Shown: positions 49,701 to 62,900 of the stretch, one piece after another
Numbering within the stretch: the first letter of the stretch is position 1
Layout of the letters: each line of letters opens with the position of its first letter
Made by a program: the position numbers and the translations under genes
The notes under the pieces: generated by a model
What the model saw: only the letters and a program-made list of their open reading frames with translations
Databases searched by the model: none
Told to the model about the DNA's origin: nothing
Origin: Lycocorax pyrrhopterus obiensis
Lineage: Eukaryota; Chordata; Aves; Passeriformes; Paradisaeidae
Direction of reading: 5' to 3'
DNA: 64,000 nucleotides
Assembly (NCBI GenBank): GCA_014706295.1
Contig: JACSVZ010000022.1
Coordinates: 11,736,830 to 11,800,829, forward strand

Positions 49701-52700
49701 CAGAAAAAACCCCTGAGAACCTGGGCAGCTGTGGCAGGAGGAATCAACCACTCCCTGAGTGAGTATAACCATTTCTCTGCAAGTCATTTACTAGTTCCAA
49801 AGTTACCTTTTCCTGTGCAGGTTTGAGAACATTTTCATTTAATGTCTGACCTAACTCTGATGCCTATTTAAAAGCAAAACAAAAATAAAGTCAGTTATAT
49901 TTTCTTTAAAAAAAAACCCCAGTAAAAACCCACAGGCAACACCTTCTGCAGGCTCATTTCTCAGCAGTATCTCCAAAAACACATGAAGCTTTTAGCTTTG
50001 ATTCATACAAGCAGAAAGAGCTGAAAAGCACACACAGCAAAGTGCTGCAGGAGGCATTAAAAGACAATAAATTAAAATCATATAGACATGGCAATAGATG
50101 CCCAGAGCCCAAGCAAAGTCTGACCTTGCACTGGAAGCAGAAGCAATGGTTCAACCAGCAACAGCTTCAAAGATGAGCCCCTTGTTAATGCCTGCAGCTG
50201 AATATTTGGAAGAACTGACCTCATCCCCCCCTTATTTTTCCACACTAATTAAATTACTTGTAGAATTAGATCTTTTGGGCTGATTTTCCCACAATTCCTC
50301 TGTCCTGTAGTACTCCAATTGTCATCTGTTAGTAAGAACCCAAGTGCTTCTGAGCAATATACAAGAGCCAAAGCTGTGACAGAAGATTTTTGTTATTTTT
50401 TTAAAGCTCCAGGTTTGCAGGGAGAAAAAACAATGAACTTCACATCTGTTGCAATCCAGAACAAGATGCACGAGGATATTGTACTTCAGAGGCAGTTTAC
50501 AAAAATGTAAGCCCACAGTCTAAGTCACAAAATTACTTTCCTAAGGCAATGCTGACAAGGACAGCAGGTTTACAAGAGTTTGAAATCATTCCTTGCTCTG
50601 CTACCATATTAAGCCTTTGACAGATTTAAGCTTTCTTCACAACTGCCATATCATACTGAGTGCCTTCTGAATGATCCTGGTTAATCCAAAAGGGCCAATA
50701 TGCCAGGCAATTAAGTTTCATTTCCTAAGGGTTCATATTTTATCACTGGTCAGGATGTGAGCCTTCACTCAAGTTCTTCCTGGGAATGGAGCACCTTAAA
50801 CATCTTTGCTCCACAGACTCCCAGGTGTCTAAGAAGCCTTTCTCTTAGCCATAGCATTCCCAGGATCTCCCCTTTCCCCAACCATTGTCTCCAGTACTTC
50901 TACTCCTTACAGGATACAAGTTCTTTGAGAAGCAAAGGCAAAAGGAAACCCCACTTCCACCCAGTGAGAAACATGAATGCAAATCACAAAGGGCTTGTTA
51001 CCTTTGGAAGTGAGGCTGCGAAGTGTTTTACAAAAACAAGAAAGGGGTGTTCTCACCTTTGAAAAACCCTTTGGAGTCTACTGAACCCAGCAAACTGTTT
51101 ACAATAAAGAGTGTAATATACCCAGACCAACAGTTCAAGTGTCCTAAGTGGAGTCACTGCTAGAATTAGAAAGAATTCTTATCTGATCCCTCTTAGTTAA
51201 GCACATAACTTTGTAAATGTGAAACGGAAAGATTTGGGTACAACTGTATTTTCATCTGAATCACTTCATCTTTCCTTCCTATTGCTGAATTTAGGACGGC
51301 ACTCTAACCACCATTACAAACACTTCATTCAAGTGTCTGCCTTCCAACAACACCCAGCTCTTGGCACATTCCTGGGGCAGACATGCAAACAGAAATCCTG
51401 AAATCATCAGAATGTGGACAGCAGCACAGTCAATTTTCGGACAGCGCACAGCTTGGGTATCTCTACCCAACTGAACAAATTTTAAGTAGGTTTGAAGAAA
51501 TGTTACCATACAAAACACACAACATTATTCTAAACAGGTTTGACATAAGGCAGAAAAAGAAAAGACAGCTCAGGAGCAAATGCACATATTCAGCACGAAC
51601 AGACAAGGAGTCCATGCACAAGAACAGATGTGAGGGTGTTACCGGCTCTGGCTGCTGCTTGTAGCCCCAAAACTTTACCCAGAGAGCAAAAGAGAAAAGA
51701 GCAAGGAAGGTAGAAGCAGCTTTTAGCAAAAAATCGGCAGCATTTTTCAGGCAAGTTAAGTAGCATGAACCTTTTGCAAGTTTCAACATCTACTGACAAG
51801 AGAAACAGTGAAATGTGTTTGGCCACTGGGCCCCAAATACACTTTTAACCAATGTAGTGCATCAAAAATGTGTTAAATCTGTTCTGCAAAGGGTCAAAAG
51901 TTTCAGGAACAAAATTTAACCTTCAGTAACACAGCTTAGATTCTAGAGCACCATGTTGCTGTGGTCATTGTCAGTAGATGTGATGAGCTTTTAAACTTAA
52001 TATTATATTTATATTTGTTAATAATACTAAAGAAATAACAGCTTCTAAAAGGAAAACTGCCAGAAGGAGTGAAGAGAAGACCTGCAGAAAAACTAGTTTT
52101 TCTTAAGCCAAGCAGTAAAGACGTTAAAGCTTTGAAGTAGGAAGTTTGGGTGCTTTAACAAGGCATTTTTGTTGCAAACATGCCCAAGTTTGGCCATTTG
52201 AAGGATTAATATCCCAGTGCATAGACCTGTCTGAACACCAATGTCTGCAGCTGGCACATTTGTTTTGAGCAATACTTTCTATGCCTATCAGAAAGCAAAC
52301 CAGGCTAATGCTGCACATACACAAGAGTTAAGAGTTCAATTAAAACTCCTGAACCATCTATAAATACGTGTAAGGCTTATCTCACTCAGAACTAGGCAAA
52401 TTAGGAATCCCATTCTTTTATACATTTTTACATTTGAATTTAAAACTTTTCCTTGCAGACAGATCTTGCTTACGTCAGAGCTCTGTGTAATTCTGACTCT
52501 ATTTTAACCCCAGTTTGATAAATGAAATGCTTTTGTCATTGCTACTTTTTAAAATACATACAGGCAAATTGATTTATTAATACTGAGCAGTTCACATTTG
52601 TAACATCGTACCAGGCTTTAGCCATGGGAAGATGGCTTGCATTGTATTGTATCACCATGAAAACTACTTCAAGACAGACCACATTTAAGATTCACAGAAG

Positions 52701-55700
52701 ATAAGGGGATGTTGAGTTTGCAAGCTCTGCAGCCTCTCCAATACATCCAACAGGAACAAACAGCAGAGTATCCCTGTTTATCTCTTGCTTAATTTGATCA
52801 CTGCAGCTGATTGCAATTGCCAGGGAATTAAAAGCTAGAACTAAACACTACTGTGCACTGTGAAGGAAAAGCACACTGGTCTGTTGATGATCAAATCTAA
52901 GTCAATTGGTGCAGGCAAACACATGGCATTTAAAGACAATTACACTGATTAAGAGCTAAATCTATAATCACCTTTTGACTTGCTTGAGATCCAAACCTGG
53001 TAGCCTGTGAAAAGAAACAAAACCATTCAGGTTTACCAGGAATAAACCCTTTGATTTTTAAAGACACACATTTAGAAATGCTGCATGATCCTCTCCAAGG
53101 TAATGGAGCTTTGGCAGAATTTCACAGTGAAAAGAGAACACCCGTATCACCACCCCTGGCATTCCATTGCTTTGGGGAAACGTCAGTCTTTCCCAACTTG
53201 CAGCAGAGGGAAGAAAGGGTCTTCAACATGGACTAGACCTTGGTGGGCCAATGCAGGTGAGTATCAATATTTTTGTCTCCTGTAATGTCACCCAAAGTAC
53301 CAGGTAACTGTTATGTTTATAAAAGTTTGGAATAATATTAAGCAAAACTGAAAAAAGAGTTGCAATGCATTATGTTCACAAAAATATTTAGTCTCCTTCC
53401 ATCAGCATCTATGCAAAATATAATACATTCTTATTTCCTCTGGTTTTAGATGACAGTGAGTCGAATCACTGTCACTCAAGTGTGCAAATTTGTAGAACAT
53501 GCAGAACATAAAGACCATGCCTCAGTTTTTCCCAAATCATCCCACTGGACACAATCCTGGCCCAACAAGCTTTTTATTTAAACTGACAAAAATGCTGCAA
53601 GTTAAGACACAAGACAAAGCAAGGAAAAATAGAAACCCATCAGCAGTTTGTAACTTGGTATCAGATTCCTGCTGAAAAATGCAATTTAGCCTTGCTTGGC
53701 ACAGACTGAAATTCTGAAATTTCTCCTTTATAATGAAAGTTTTTCTGGAGTTCTTTCTTGATGCTTAAATCCAGTGGACGAGTTTACAAAAATGTCCATC
53801 CAGAAACATGAGAAATGATTAAGAGATCTCCATTCAATATGTAACTATTTTATGAACCATAGGCAAAGACAGGAGAGCAAAATTTAGCTTGTCTTGGTAA
53901 TACTTTTAAGGATTCATCACTATTAGAACACTATCAGAATCTCCAGAATTTACAAGAATTAACTAAAACACGTTTTATTTACTTACACCCTCTTTAGCAG
54001 CTGAGGCAATTTTGCTTGCTCCAGTTGTAAAACTGCTCCATCCCTTTAAACAAAGCAAGAAAGTCATGAGCTTATTATGTGAATAACAATAGCAAATAAC
54101 CAATTTTTCATTAAAACAGATTAGCTTAAGTCAAAATTCTCTAATACAGCTTGTCCTGTAGTCCTAAGAACTACCTGCTACTGAGAGAAAAATTAGAGCC
54201 TCTCACTTAACTGAAATACAGCGATGAACTTCAGTATTTGTGTCAATTTAAACAAGCCAGAGTTTTTCAGATGTTACTCTGCTAAAAATGGCTACAAGTA
54301 TGGGGAAAAATCATCCCATGCAGTGGAAGGCAAATTGTTTTCCCCACCAGGATGAACACCCATGCCAGGAACTCAGCCTCTCAGAAATACAGGACTTCAG
54401 AGCACACCACAATGTGTGTCTGTGCTCACACAAGGGCATTTCAGCCAGGACATTCAGGGAGATCCTGTGCTCAAAGAATGGCTCACAGGAACGTGAACAG
54501 TGTCCCCTCTCCTTGGCTGTCTTAGCTCACCTGCAATACATTGCAGATGTGCTTTCTAATCTGAACTCTCTGGCCTAAAAACGTGAGACACCTAGAAAAT
54601 ATTCAGCTGATCTATACCAAGCAGCCTGTGGGATCACCTGGAATATGGTGATCAACCTGTTCAAAGGCTCAGGCATTACCTTTCTCTGGTAAGTTCTAGT
54701 GAAAGTATTTATTTATTTTTAAATAAACAGTGGAACCTGGTGTGGGTATTTAGGCCAGTGAGGCTCTACAGAGGGCTGTTGGCCACTAACCTTGGTAGGA
54801 CATCTTACTGTATTTCCAAATGACTCCAAATTTTGCTCAGCACTATCAAAGCACCAGGATGGCCCTGACTGCCTCTGACTTTATTCCCATTTTATTTCAA
54901 CAATGCATCTTTCACTATCTCTACTTGAATCATGATAACTGTTCAGCCATATGCTGTTATCTCTTCACATCCTGTCACAAGTATTTCAAATGTTTTCATC
55001 ACTGCTCACGGCTTCTGGCACTCGCATACACACACGTTTCAGTTGTTTTCCTCAGAACATCCCGAATATGGTTAATAGATTTAATCCCCTACAGGTAATT
55101 ACATTTTTTTCCTTCAGCCCTGTTGATTATTATTTCTTAATCCATTGCTATATCCTCACTTATTTCTATGAAGTGATACCAGACATAACTCTTAAGTTTT
55201 GCTAAAGTTTCTCCATTTTGCCTTTTAAAGTCCACCAATATCTTCTTCACTCTTTGAGAATACAACCAATGCTCTGCAACTCTCCGTATCCACCTGCAGT
55301 CTTTAGTTTCTCTTCTCTTCTCTGCTTATGTTCTCCCAAACCAGGATAAAATAGAAGAAAATGGTAATTCAGAAAGCTCCAAGCAATTCCTTACCGAGTA
55401 CAACGAGGACATGGCATTATTCAGGAAGTCATCCTCTTTTTTTGGAGGGTTTACTGTGTTCCCAAACCCCACATAGCGATTCTCTTGGCCACTGCCCCAG
55501 GAAAAGGAATAAATAGTACCTGTATCAGCATGCAGCCATTAAAAGAACTGAAAAGCATGGAAGAATGACAATTGTTTTTGCACCTGGAAAAGAAAGTCCT
55601 TTAGCACCCAGCACCCAAAATACAAAACTACTCACTTCATAAAGACATAACACCAAGGATCCACTGAGGAATCCTTGCACAACACAATTTCCTCTGTGCA

Positions 55701-58700
55701 AGCTAATGTGGTCTTAATGATTCTCCAGGTTTAACAGATCAGTGACATCAGAAAGCTGAGTAAATCCTAATAAAGTGATACATGAAAATGAGAAAAGGAA
55801 TGAAAGAAGCTTTATAAATGCTTTTGTTTAACTCAAATCACTGTAAGGTACAACACACAATCAGAATTCGCTGGTTTTGAACCCACCACAGTAACATCTG
55901 GAGTTACAAACTGTTTCTTCAGTGCTTCAAACATTTTGTTATGCTAGAGAGAGAGGCACTCAGAAAGTCAGTAAATATTGCATTACCCTTGGTAGGAGCT
56001 GACATCATCATTTAACCAGTCTTCAAAAGCCTTGTCAGAAGAGGCAGTTGCAGTGTGAGATTGTCCAGCAGAACTGAAATAAAACATTGAAGAATCAAAG
56101 CCATGTAAAGCAAAACCCACTAGCTCAGCAGTGCAGCTTGATGTATATCACCATAATACAGGTTAAAAATTGATTAGTTATATCATCTATCAAGTAGGGA
56201 ACTCTAATGCAACCACTAAAAGGCATGAAGCTCTTGTTCCTTTGATTTACAACTACTTTTGCAGTTAACTTGGATCTTTAGTGCACAGAGTAACAACCAC
56301 TACATGCAAAAGCAGAACAACAGAATTGCTGTGGTACAGAGCTTTGATGCTCCCATGATAATTAGCACCATAAGGGAAAAGTCTATTTCTTCTTCCCTAG
56401 CATCCAATCCCAAACTGGCACAGCCCCACAGTTAAGGTGAAGATGTCATACACTACCTGTGAGTGACAAATGTCTAATTTCAGGTGCATTTCAAGTCAAG
56501 ACAACACAAGCATGGCTTGTGCCCTGCTCTCACTCACTTGTCTCTGCCATCGTTTAAGGTTCAGGTGCACAGGGTGGGAATTATTCCAAAAATAAAGTCC
56601 TGTTACCTCATACTCCATTACTTCAGCTTGTTCAGACACCAGCACCAACAGGGTAAACCCAGCAGACATTAAACATCAGATTTTGATGTTGTATCTGTAT
56701 CTGATGCTGTATCTGTACCCACATTAGATAAGCAGGGCACGTACCGGTGAGCAGAAGACAGAGACATTTTAGGCTGAGGTGGGGTCCAGTTCCTGGCAGG
56801 AGAAGTTTCAATGGACCATTCCTTGCCTTCAGCTACTGTAGCTACCTACAAGAGGCAGAATAGTCAAGAACAGGTCAGAGATTCCACAGAAGTTATAAAC
56901 TGGTTCTGTAACATGAGGACAACCTATTTTAGCAATTTGCTGCCAGCTCCACGGATCAGTTAATCTGTTTTCACAAGAAACCATTTTTTTTACTGACTCC
57001 CAGGCTGTGATGTTGAACACTGGTTTTATTTCAGGCAATTGAAATAGAAAATTAGACAATTTCCTCAAAGAGGCAGGTTTGGTTTGAAGAGGAAAGACTG
57101 GACTAATGAAGACATGTAAGCACTTATCACAGAGTAATAGAGGAACAACATTACGTTATTGTTGTATGTGACTACATACACTAAAGATTTATCAAAAATC
57201 ACTTTGGATAAAACTGTACAGCTGAAGTAGTGAACTGAGGACTGAGACAGCTCCACTGACTCAACAGCTGCAACAAACTGCAGCACTGAAAATCTGAGCT
57301 ACCTCAGCTAAATACAGAAATGAAAATTTCAATAGAAAACTCTTACAAGACTTGAGAAGAAGCACTCTAAGACCTGTAGGATCCCAAGAGGGCGGTCCTG
57401 GACTGCCTTCTCTGAGGTACCAGACCCTTTGGATACCCTTGGGCTAAATTACAGTTACCCAAAATAAGGAAGTTAGTCCAGAAAGGCTCCTGCCTGTCCA
57501 AGACACTCTTTTCTAACCCCACCTTATCTCCCTGGCAGGACAACATTCCTTTTCTCTTCTGCCGAATACTTGAGCCGTGAACTCATTCAGGTTTACATTA
57601 ACTCTTCCAGGATTTCACTCTCTCACATTTACCTTTTCAGGAACCACTGCAGAGGTTCAAAAAGTTGCAACTTTCCCTCCTTTCAAAACCAAGTGCTAAC
57701 AAAGCACTTTGATATTTTCAGATCCTAGAGGTGAAGACAAACGTAAAACTGAGCTTACCTGGTCTCTAAACAGAGCTGCAGCTTTGCTGTTGTATTTCTC
57801 TTGCATTGTCCAGCATGGATCATAATCATCTTGAGACTCCAAGAACTCTCGGAATTTGCTGTTACCTCCAGCCTTCATTTTCTCCAGCTCAATATCCTTC
57901 CACTTGTCCATGGTTACAGAACGCACAAAACTGAAAAGCAGGTTTTAAAAAACAACTTTAGATCACAGCTTGTTATAATTTCCTGCTGTATCAACAGTGA
58001 CAAAAAAAAGCTTATTACAACCTATCTCAAAAGTTGAGAGTATAAACATGTTAGAGAACACTCTCCAAGTACAGAAAGACAGATTATCATAAGAAGGTGG
58101 GCAGATCCTCACTGAAATAAGCCAAAATCATGTCATTTATTGGCATTTAAAGGAGACAGTCAACAGAAGGCAAGTGACAGAAAAAGCAGCTTCCTTCAAG
58201 TCCAGAAATTAATCTAACCCACTATGTAACAGAAACTTTTCCCATACTTCACTCTGCATTTTTTTTTCTGTCTATTATCAGGTATCCTGATGGTTGGACT
58301 CGATGATCTTAGAGGTCTTTTCCAACCTTGGCAAGTCTATGATTCTATGTCCTCATCTCAGAAATTTCCTTTTTTCTTCCATGCCACATACACAACAGTT
58401 CCAAATGCTCCTTTCCTATGCAATTTCTACTCACTAATGAGCTTCAAATCACCCCTCGAAAAGCAAAGAAAGTACTTCTGAATGGCCTCCTTGCTTTGGT
58501 GATTTCCTTCCTGGACTTCCTCTCTTTTTCTCATTCGAGTAACTATTCCCTGCTTTGGCCCTATTATATACACACACTGTGACTCTCCAGAACCCATAAC
58601 AGTTCTTATTCCATAGAGTCCCATCTCTTGGAAAACAAAAACTATCATTTATATTACAAAGACAACAGGAATCTCCTGAACAGAATAAAGCTGTTTTGTA

Positions 58701-59913
58701 CACTAGCTTTATACCCAACTAGTTACAGACAAGGCACAGAGAGCAAAGCCCACTTTGAAGAGGAGCATGAAGCAAAACTGCCAGTGAAATGTTGGATTTG
58801 AGACATTCTATACATTCCAAACCAACACATGCTGTTCACAGCCATAATGCACCCTGAGGTAATGTAACTCAGTCCATGGTCTGTTGGAAATGCTGACCTG
58901 AGGTGAACTCCCAAGCCTCGATGTTTTCCTGAGCACTCAAGACAGATCCAAATTCCATAGGTCACACTCACCCACTGGGGGTTAAATGCACCACATTCAA
59001 AACAGACCTGTGAGAGAAAAACAATTATTTCTTCAGTCTGCCATAACTGTCTGTGGGAAGTTTTCATAGTGCAGCTCAAAGAGGCAAATCATGAAAAAGT
59101 AGAAAACAATTTCAGAAGGGAGAGTTCTTATTGTTTGGAAACACCTTCCCTGGTAATATAAACTTCCTTCAAGTAGTTATTTATGTTCTTGGATTATAAA
59201 AATTACTGTACTGACTACAAAAAAACATAGAGGAAATACACACAAGCAAGTGGAAATTATTGAGCAAAGAATTAGTTTTGATTTCATCTCCATATTGTCT
59301 TCAGGGAGGAGAAAGTAACCAAACTGAATTCTTGAGGTTTCCTTGGCAAAAAAAAGATGCAACAATTTAAGTTACGAACATTCATTCAGCCACACTACAA
59401 TTTGGCAGTAAATGGTAGCAGATCTAAACAGAGTCTTTTCTTTAGAAATAGCTTTATTGCTCATACATTGCAACAACCTCAGTTTTATGATCGGATTCAC
59501 CACTCAAGATTTAATGTATTGATATAAATAAAACTGAATCTTTCCATGGACTATCACATTTAAGCTTTGTATAATCAAGCTACGTGAAATGGACCATTTT
59601 AATTTGTGCCCCAGACACCACTTGTTGAAAAGACCCCAGGGGTTCCAGCATTACTAGAACTTCTGAAATACTTGTGCCAAATATGCAGCAATGTATTGTA
59701 ATGCATATATGAGATATCCAAATTTCTACATTACCATTAGTGAGCCATACCACAAAGACAACAGCAGCTGTAGCAGACCCCAGTGTACATTTGGAGCAGG
59801 TAAAAAGCAAATTCAATTCTACAAAACTGATCTAAAGATCATAATTTTCTCACATTGTTCTCATCTTGTGCTCTGACTTCCTTGAGGACCTTCCTTGTTC
59901 TTGGACTTGCCAT
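46434..59913 (-). CDS. ARFGAP1: ADP-ribosylation factor GTPase-activating protein 1
   Basis: ARFGAP1 stimulates GTP hydrolysis on Arf1 at the Golgi and so drives COPI coat dynamics. Twelve coding exons join in frame: 59854-59913, 58898-59007, 57759-57930, 56745-56845, 55987-56073, 55395-55491, 53987-54043, 52972-53004, 49807-49863, 48436-48495, 47223-47299 and 46434-46761. They give 412 residues, against 406 in human. The ArfGAP domain has the zinc finger C22-x2-C25-x16-C42-x2-C45 and the catalytic arginine R50. A curvature-sensing ALPS1 helix lies near 199-223 (FLNNAMSSLYSGWSSFTTG) and ALPS2 near 279-297 (GWRDVTTFFSGK). The C-terminus is rich in tryptophan motifs (SFWETF, DSWDVW, WENW, final AWDDF), which in this family contact coat proteins. 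No truncation or frameshift was seen. Confidence 0.98.
47223..47299 (-). CDS. ARFGAP1: ARFGAP1 coding exon 11 (ALPS2)
   Basis: It encodes VQGVGSKGWRDVTTFFSGKP and DDNSE; the GWRDVTTFFSGK part is the second amphipathic lipid-packing motif. 77 nt; donor AAAG|GTAATT. Confidence 0.97.
47883..47904. repeat. (TTTTA)n microsatellite
   Basis: About four ATTTT units lie in an ARFGAP1 intron, with a one-base-short first unit. Confidence 0.85.
48436..48495 (-). CDS. ARFGAP1: ARFGAP1 coding exon 10
   Basis: It encodes VKEGKIFEEVTTGVSQLASK, against VKEGKIFDDVSSGVSQLASK in human. 60 nt, phase 0 at both ends. Confidence 0.97.
48728..48773. repeat. 23-bp tandem duplication
   Basis: ACCCAGTTTGAGGAAGGTAT (plus three bases) is followed immediately by a second copy with one substitution inside and one at the last base. 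It is in the ARFGAP1 intron between coding exons 9 and 10. Confidence 0.9.
49807..49863 (-). CDS. ARFGAP1: ARFGAP1 coding exon 9
   Basis: It encodes ASELGQTLNENVLKPAQEK, matching the human segment. 57 nt, phase 0 at both ends; donor AAAG|GTAACT. Confidence 0.97.
52972..53004 (-). CDS. ARFGAP1: ARFGAP1 coding exon 8 (33-nt microexon)
   Basis: It encodes ATRFGSQASQK, matching ATKFGSQASQK in human. It is 33 nt and phase 0 on both sides, so it could be skipped without changing frame. Confidence 0.96.
53987..54043 (-). CDS. ARFGAP1: ARFGAP1 coding exon 7 (ALPS1)
   Basis: It encodes GWSSFTTGASKIASAAKEG, the rest of the ALPS1 lipid-packing sensor: few charges, many Ser/Thr/Gly on one face. 57 nt; donor GGT|GTAAGT. 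Confidence 0.97.
55395..55491 (-). CDS. ARFGAP1: ARFGAP1 coding exon 6 (start of ALPS1)
   Basis: It encodes GQENRYVGFGNTVNPPKKED and DFLNNAMSSLYS, entering the ALPS1 amphipathic helix. 97 nt; phase 2 in, phase 0 out; donor TCG|GTAAGG. Confidence 0.97.
55987..56073 (-). CDS. ARFGAP1: ARFGAP1 coding exon 5
   Basis: It encodes SAGQSHTATASSDKAFEDWL and NDDVSSYQ, equivalent to the human SSDKAFEDWLNDDLGSYQ segment. 87 nt; donor AAGG|GTAATG. Confidence 0.95.
56684..56719. repeat. 18-bp tandem duplication
   Basis: TGATGTTGTATCTGTATC is followed directly by TGATGCTGTATCTGTACC. It lies in an ARFGAP1 intron, just downstream (in transcription) of coding exon 4. Confidence 0.85.
56745..56845 (-). CDS. 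ARFGAP1: ARFGAP1 coding exon 4
   Basis: It encodes VATVAEGKEWSIETSPARNW and TPPQPKMSLSSAH, a linker after the ArfGAP domain. 101 nt; phase 0 in, phase 2 out. Confidence 0.95.
57759..57930 (-). CDS. ARFGAP1: ARFGAP1 coding exon 3 (ArfGAP domain)
   Basis: It encodes FVRSVTMDKWKDIELEKMKA, then GGNSKFREFLESQDDYDP and the segment ending AALFRDQ, the C-terminal half of the ArfGAP domain. 172 nt; donor CCAG|GTAAGC. Confidence 0.98.
58291..58349 (+). mobile_element. CR1 LINE 3' tail fragment (in ARFGAP1 intron)
   Basis: It reads TGGTTGGACTCGATGATCTT, AGAGGTCTTTTCCAACCTTG and ends in TCTATGATTCTATG, the 8-bp repeat tail of CR1, in plus orientation. Confidence 0.9.
58898..59007 (-). CDS. ARFGAP1: ARFGAP1 coding exon 2 (zinc finger)
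   Basis: It encodes VCFECGAFNPQWVSVTYGIW, ICLECSGKHRGLGVHL: the four zinc-binding cysteines and the arginine finger of the ArfGAP domain. 110 nt; phase 0 in, phase 2 out. Confidence 0.98.
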
Positions 59914-59917
59914 GATT
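59854..59917 (-). CDS. ARFGAP1: ARFGAP1 first coding exon
   Basis: Four UTR bases, then ATG at 59913-59911 and MASPRTRKVLKEVRAQDENN, matching the conserved N-terminus. Acceptor GTTGCAG indicates a non-coding exon upstream. Donor AAT|GTGAGA. Confidence 0.97.
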
Positions 59918-62900
59918 CTGCAACGGGAGAAAAAGAAAAAACTAAGTCATGATCACGGGTTTGATTCTGGTAGGATGCTCAGTACCTCACAAGCACAGCT
60001 CTGTGACAAAGAGCTTGGAATCTAAACCACTGACTCACAACCAGCTGCAGAGGAAAAACAGACAAACCAAACCACCATAAACCCCACAATCTTACTTTTC
60101 CATTTACTTTGCACTTTTGGGGGGATTCAGTCATCATAACTCCATCACTGGAATGGTGTAATTCAGTCATGGCTGAAAAGTGGGCAGGGGGTGATAAACA
60201 TGGGAATTCTTCTATGTCACAAATTGTATCAAAACAGACTCTACTGGATGCTGCTCCCAGACCCATCCACTACCCTTCCTGAAAGCACTTCATAACATCC
60301 ATGATTTCACGGGATCACACGCATGCAACTCATCAGATCTATGCAAAAAATAGCAGAAACTCTTACACTTAAGAGTGCTGAACACGTTGCTAAAAGAACC
60401 CCTTACTAGATGATACAAGAACTTGTAATTTTCCAGAAATATTGAGTTTGCTTGTCAACTGAATTCTAAGAAATTAAGGCAATTATTGGGACCTTTACAC
60501 AAAATAGAATTCTAATTCAACAGGCATGTCTCGCTGGCAGACCACATCATCTCACTCTAATCTTTATGACGCAGAAAACAGCAGGGAGCGGTGTCAAGCT
60601 ATGGCTAAAATTCACATTAAGACAAAAAATGTGATTCACACACAGTACACAGCCTGGAGAAACCCAAAGTACACAAAGCACTCATAATTAGAAGAACTGT
60701 AGTGTAGGGTGCAGCATAAGACTGCAATTTAGACAAAAAATAAATTCCTATTTCCAACTAATAGCATCATATTTAAATTAACTTTAAATAAATAACATCT
60801 GTTCTCCCTTTTTACTTCCTCTCCATCTTTTCATTTCTACTCCAGAAAACAAACTTCTAAGATGTAATAAAAGACAGAAGTCGCCAAGCTGACTAGAAAC
60901 AGCACCAACTACTAAATGTCAAGCTTATTGGCCAGTCAAGATGCAAAGCATAAAACAGCAGGTTGATATTTTCACCAAATACTGCTGTGAGAGACAAAAA
61001 TGCCTTTATGCAACTCTCTGATACTATTTCACTGTGCTAATTGACAAAATAATCAAAAGTCCTTACAACATCAATAAAATGAACAATCTCACAAAAATTT
61101 TAGAAGGTAAATGATTAAGTGTTACATACAACTGCCACAGCCCTAGGGCATGGAGGGAGGATGTATCTTTAGTAAATAAAGGAAGGGTGTTTAAAAAGGA
61201 AGAATGCTACAGGTAAGAAAACATTGTATTTGTATGACTGATGTCAACTTCTTAGAAATCTCTAGAGCAGAGTGGTACAATAAACAGTGCTGTGCATCAC
61301 CAGCTAAGATAACATGACTCAGAAAGGAAAAAGCTCAGTGTTGTACCTACGTATTGCCACTGCTAAAAGCAGAAGGTGTTTGTAGCAGAACTCACTGCCT
61401 TTTATCTAAAGCATTTATTCCTCTGTAAACATCTTGTTGACAAATGCTTAATTCTGTGGAATTTAAGGGACAGTGTTTTCACTGATGTTTAGAATGTGCT
61501 ACCTTTTCAGCCTTAATTACTTTGTATTAGGCAAAACCAGGTAATTGTGATAAAAGTGTTTTAGACTCCTAAGGTTACTACAAGTAGCGGCGAATAAAAT
61601 CTTCCTGTTATCCTGCATGAAAATAAAATTGAACACAGTTATTTTTATCAATAATCTGATAAAAATGGTGTAACTTTCAGAACAGGAGAATGAAAGCATG
61701 GCAAGTGACCCTTCATATAATGAAACACACCTTTTCCAATAGCATTTCAATAACATTTAACCTTCCATAACTTACTCATGTGCATGTGAGCAGGGAGGGA
61801 GGGAGATAGCACTACATACATTTGCTTATGTCCTAAATAACAACCATAAACACATTGACGTGGCTCCCAGTCCATGTCTTCAATTTCACTCTTTGTCCCT
61901 GGTGAGATAAGGGAGAATTCTTCCTCTGCAGTACAGAAATTAAGTAAATAACTCAGCAGAACAGCCAGACAGTGCATCCTCTGGGCCCTCCTCTTTGCCA
62001 TTATTGCTGCTTTCTCTTTGCATGCCAATGCCTATTCCTCAGGAATTAATTTCCCCAGCATCTTCCTGTACATTACTGACAACTTCCAAGGCTCCTCTCT
62101 TTGGCTGGACATTCAATCCTCTTACCACTACCCTTCCTTTACCATTTTTCCTCCTTTTTCACAGGTTTTCAATCAGAATAACCAACAAAGGCAGTCTTTG
62201 TGCAAAGGCCTTCCAGCCTCAATGGCAGACGAGCACTGCTGGAGCTGAACAGGAAAGCTGAAGAGTCTTCCCACTCCAATTCTGCACGTGCCAGGAATTG
62301 TCTCTAAAACAGAAAGTTACATCCATCCTCCGACAGCCAATATTCAGCCCCCCTTGTGTTTATACATGAGTTTCAGATCTCCAGCTCCAAGGCGATAGAG
62401 GAAGCAATTGCTTTTGGTTCTGCACCAAGTTTCCTGCCCAAACCATCATGTCTGTCTGGTGGGAAGGCAGATCTTCATCCACACCATGACGTTCAAGAAA
62501 GGAGGAGGTAACTAAATCCACTAGCTTTTCACCTTGTCCTCCTCCACCAAAGCATTTGGAATTAAAGAACAAGGAAAAAATGTCATGTTCTAAGCTTTCT
62601 AATAGGTAATGTCTTTAGAAGTGGCTAGTTTATTTTTAATGCTTTTCCCACAAAGTTTCAAGGGTTCAAATTGTCATTGTTTACCACCAAAAAGCTGAGC
62701 CCTGGTCACTGGACGTATAACCACTGTGTTGTTTAAGTTTCATGACTAAATACTGAAGAAAGAAGCTGCACAGCCACCTTAAAGAAATATGCATTGTTTT
62801 GATCTAATATAAATGGACATAAGCAGTAAAGAAAGTGTTTCGTTTAGGAGTAAGTTTCCATTGAAAAATATGAACATTTTTGACTAAGGGTTCCAAAGTG

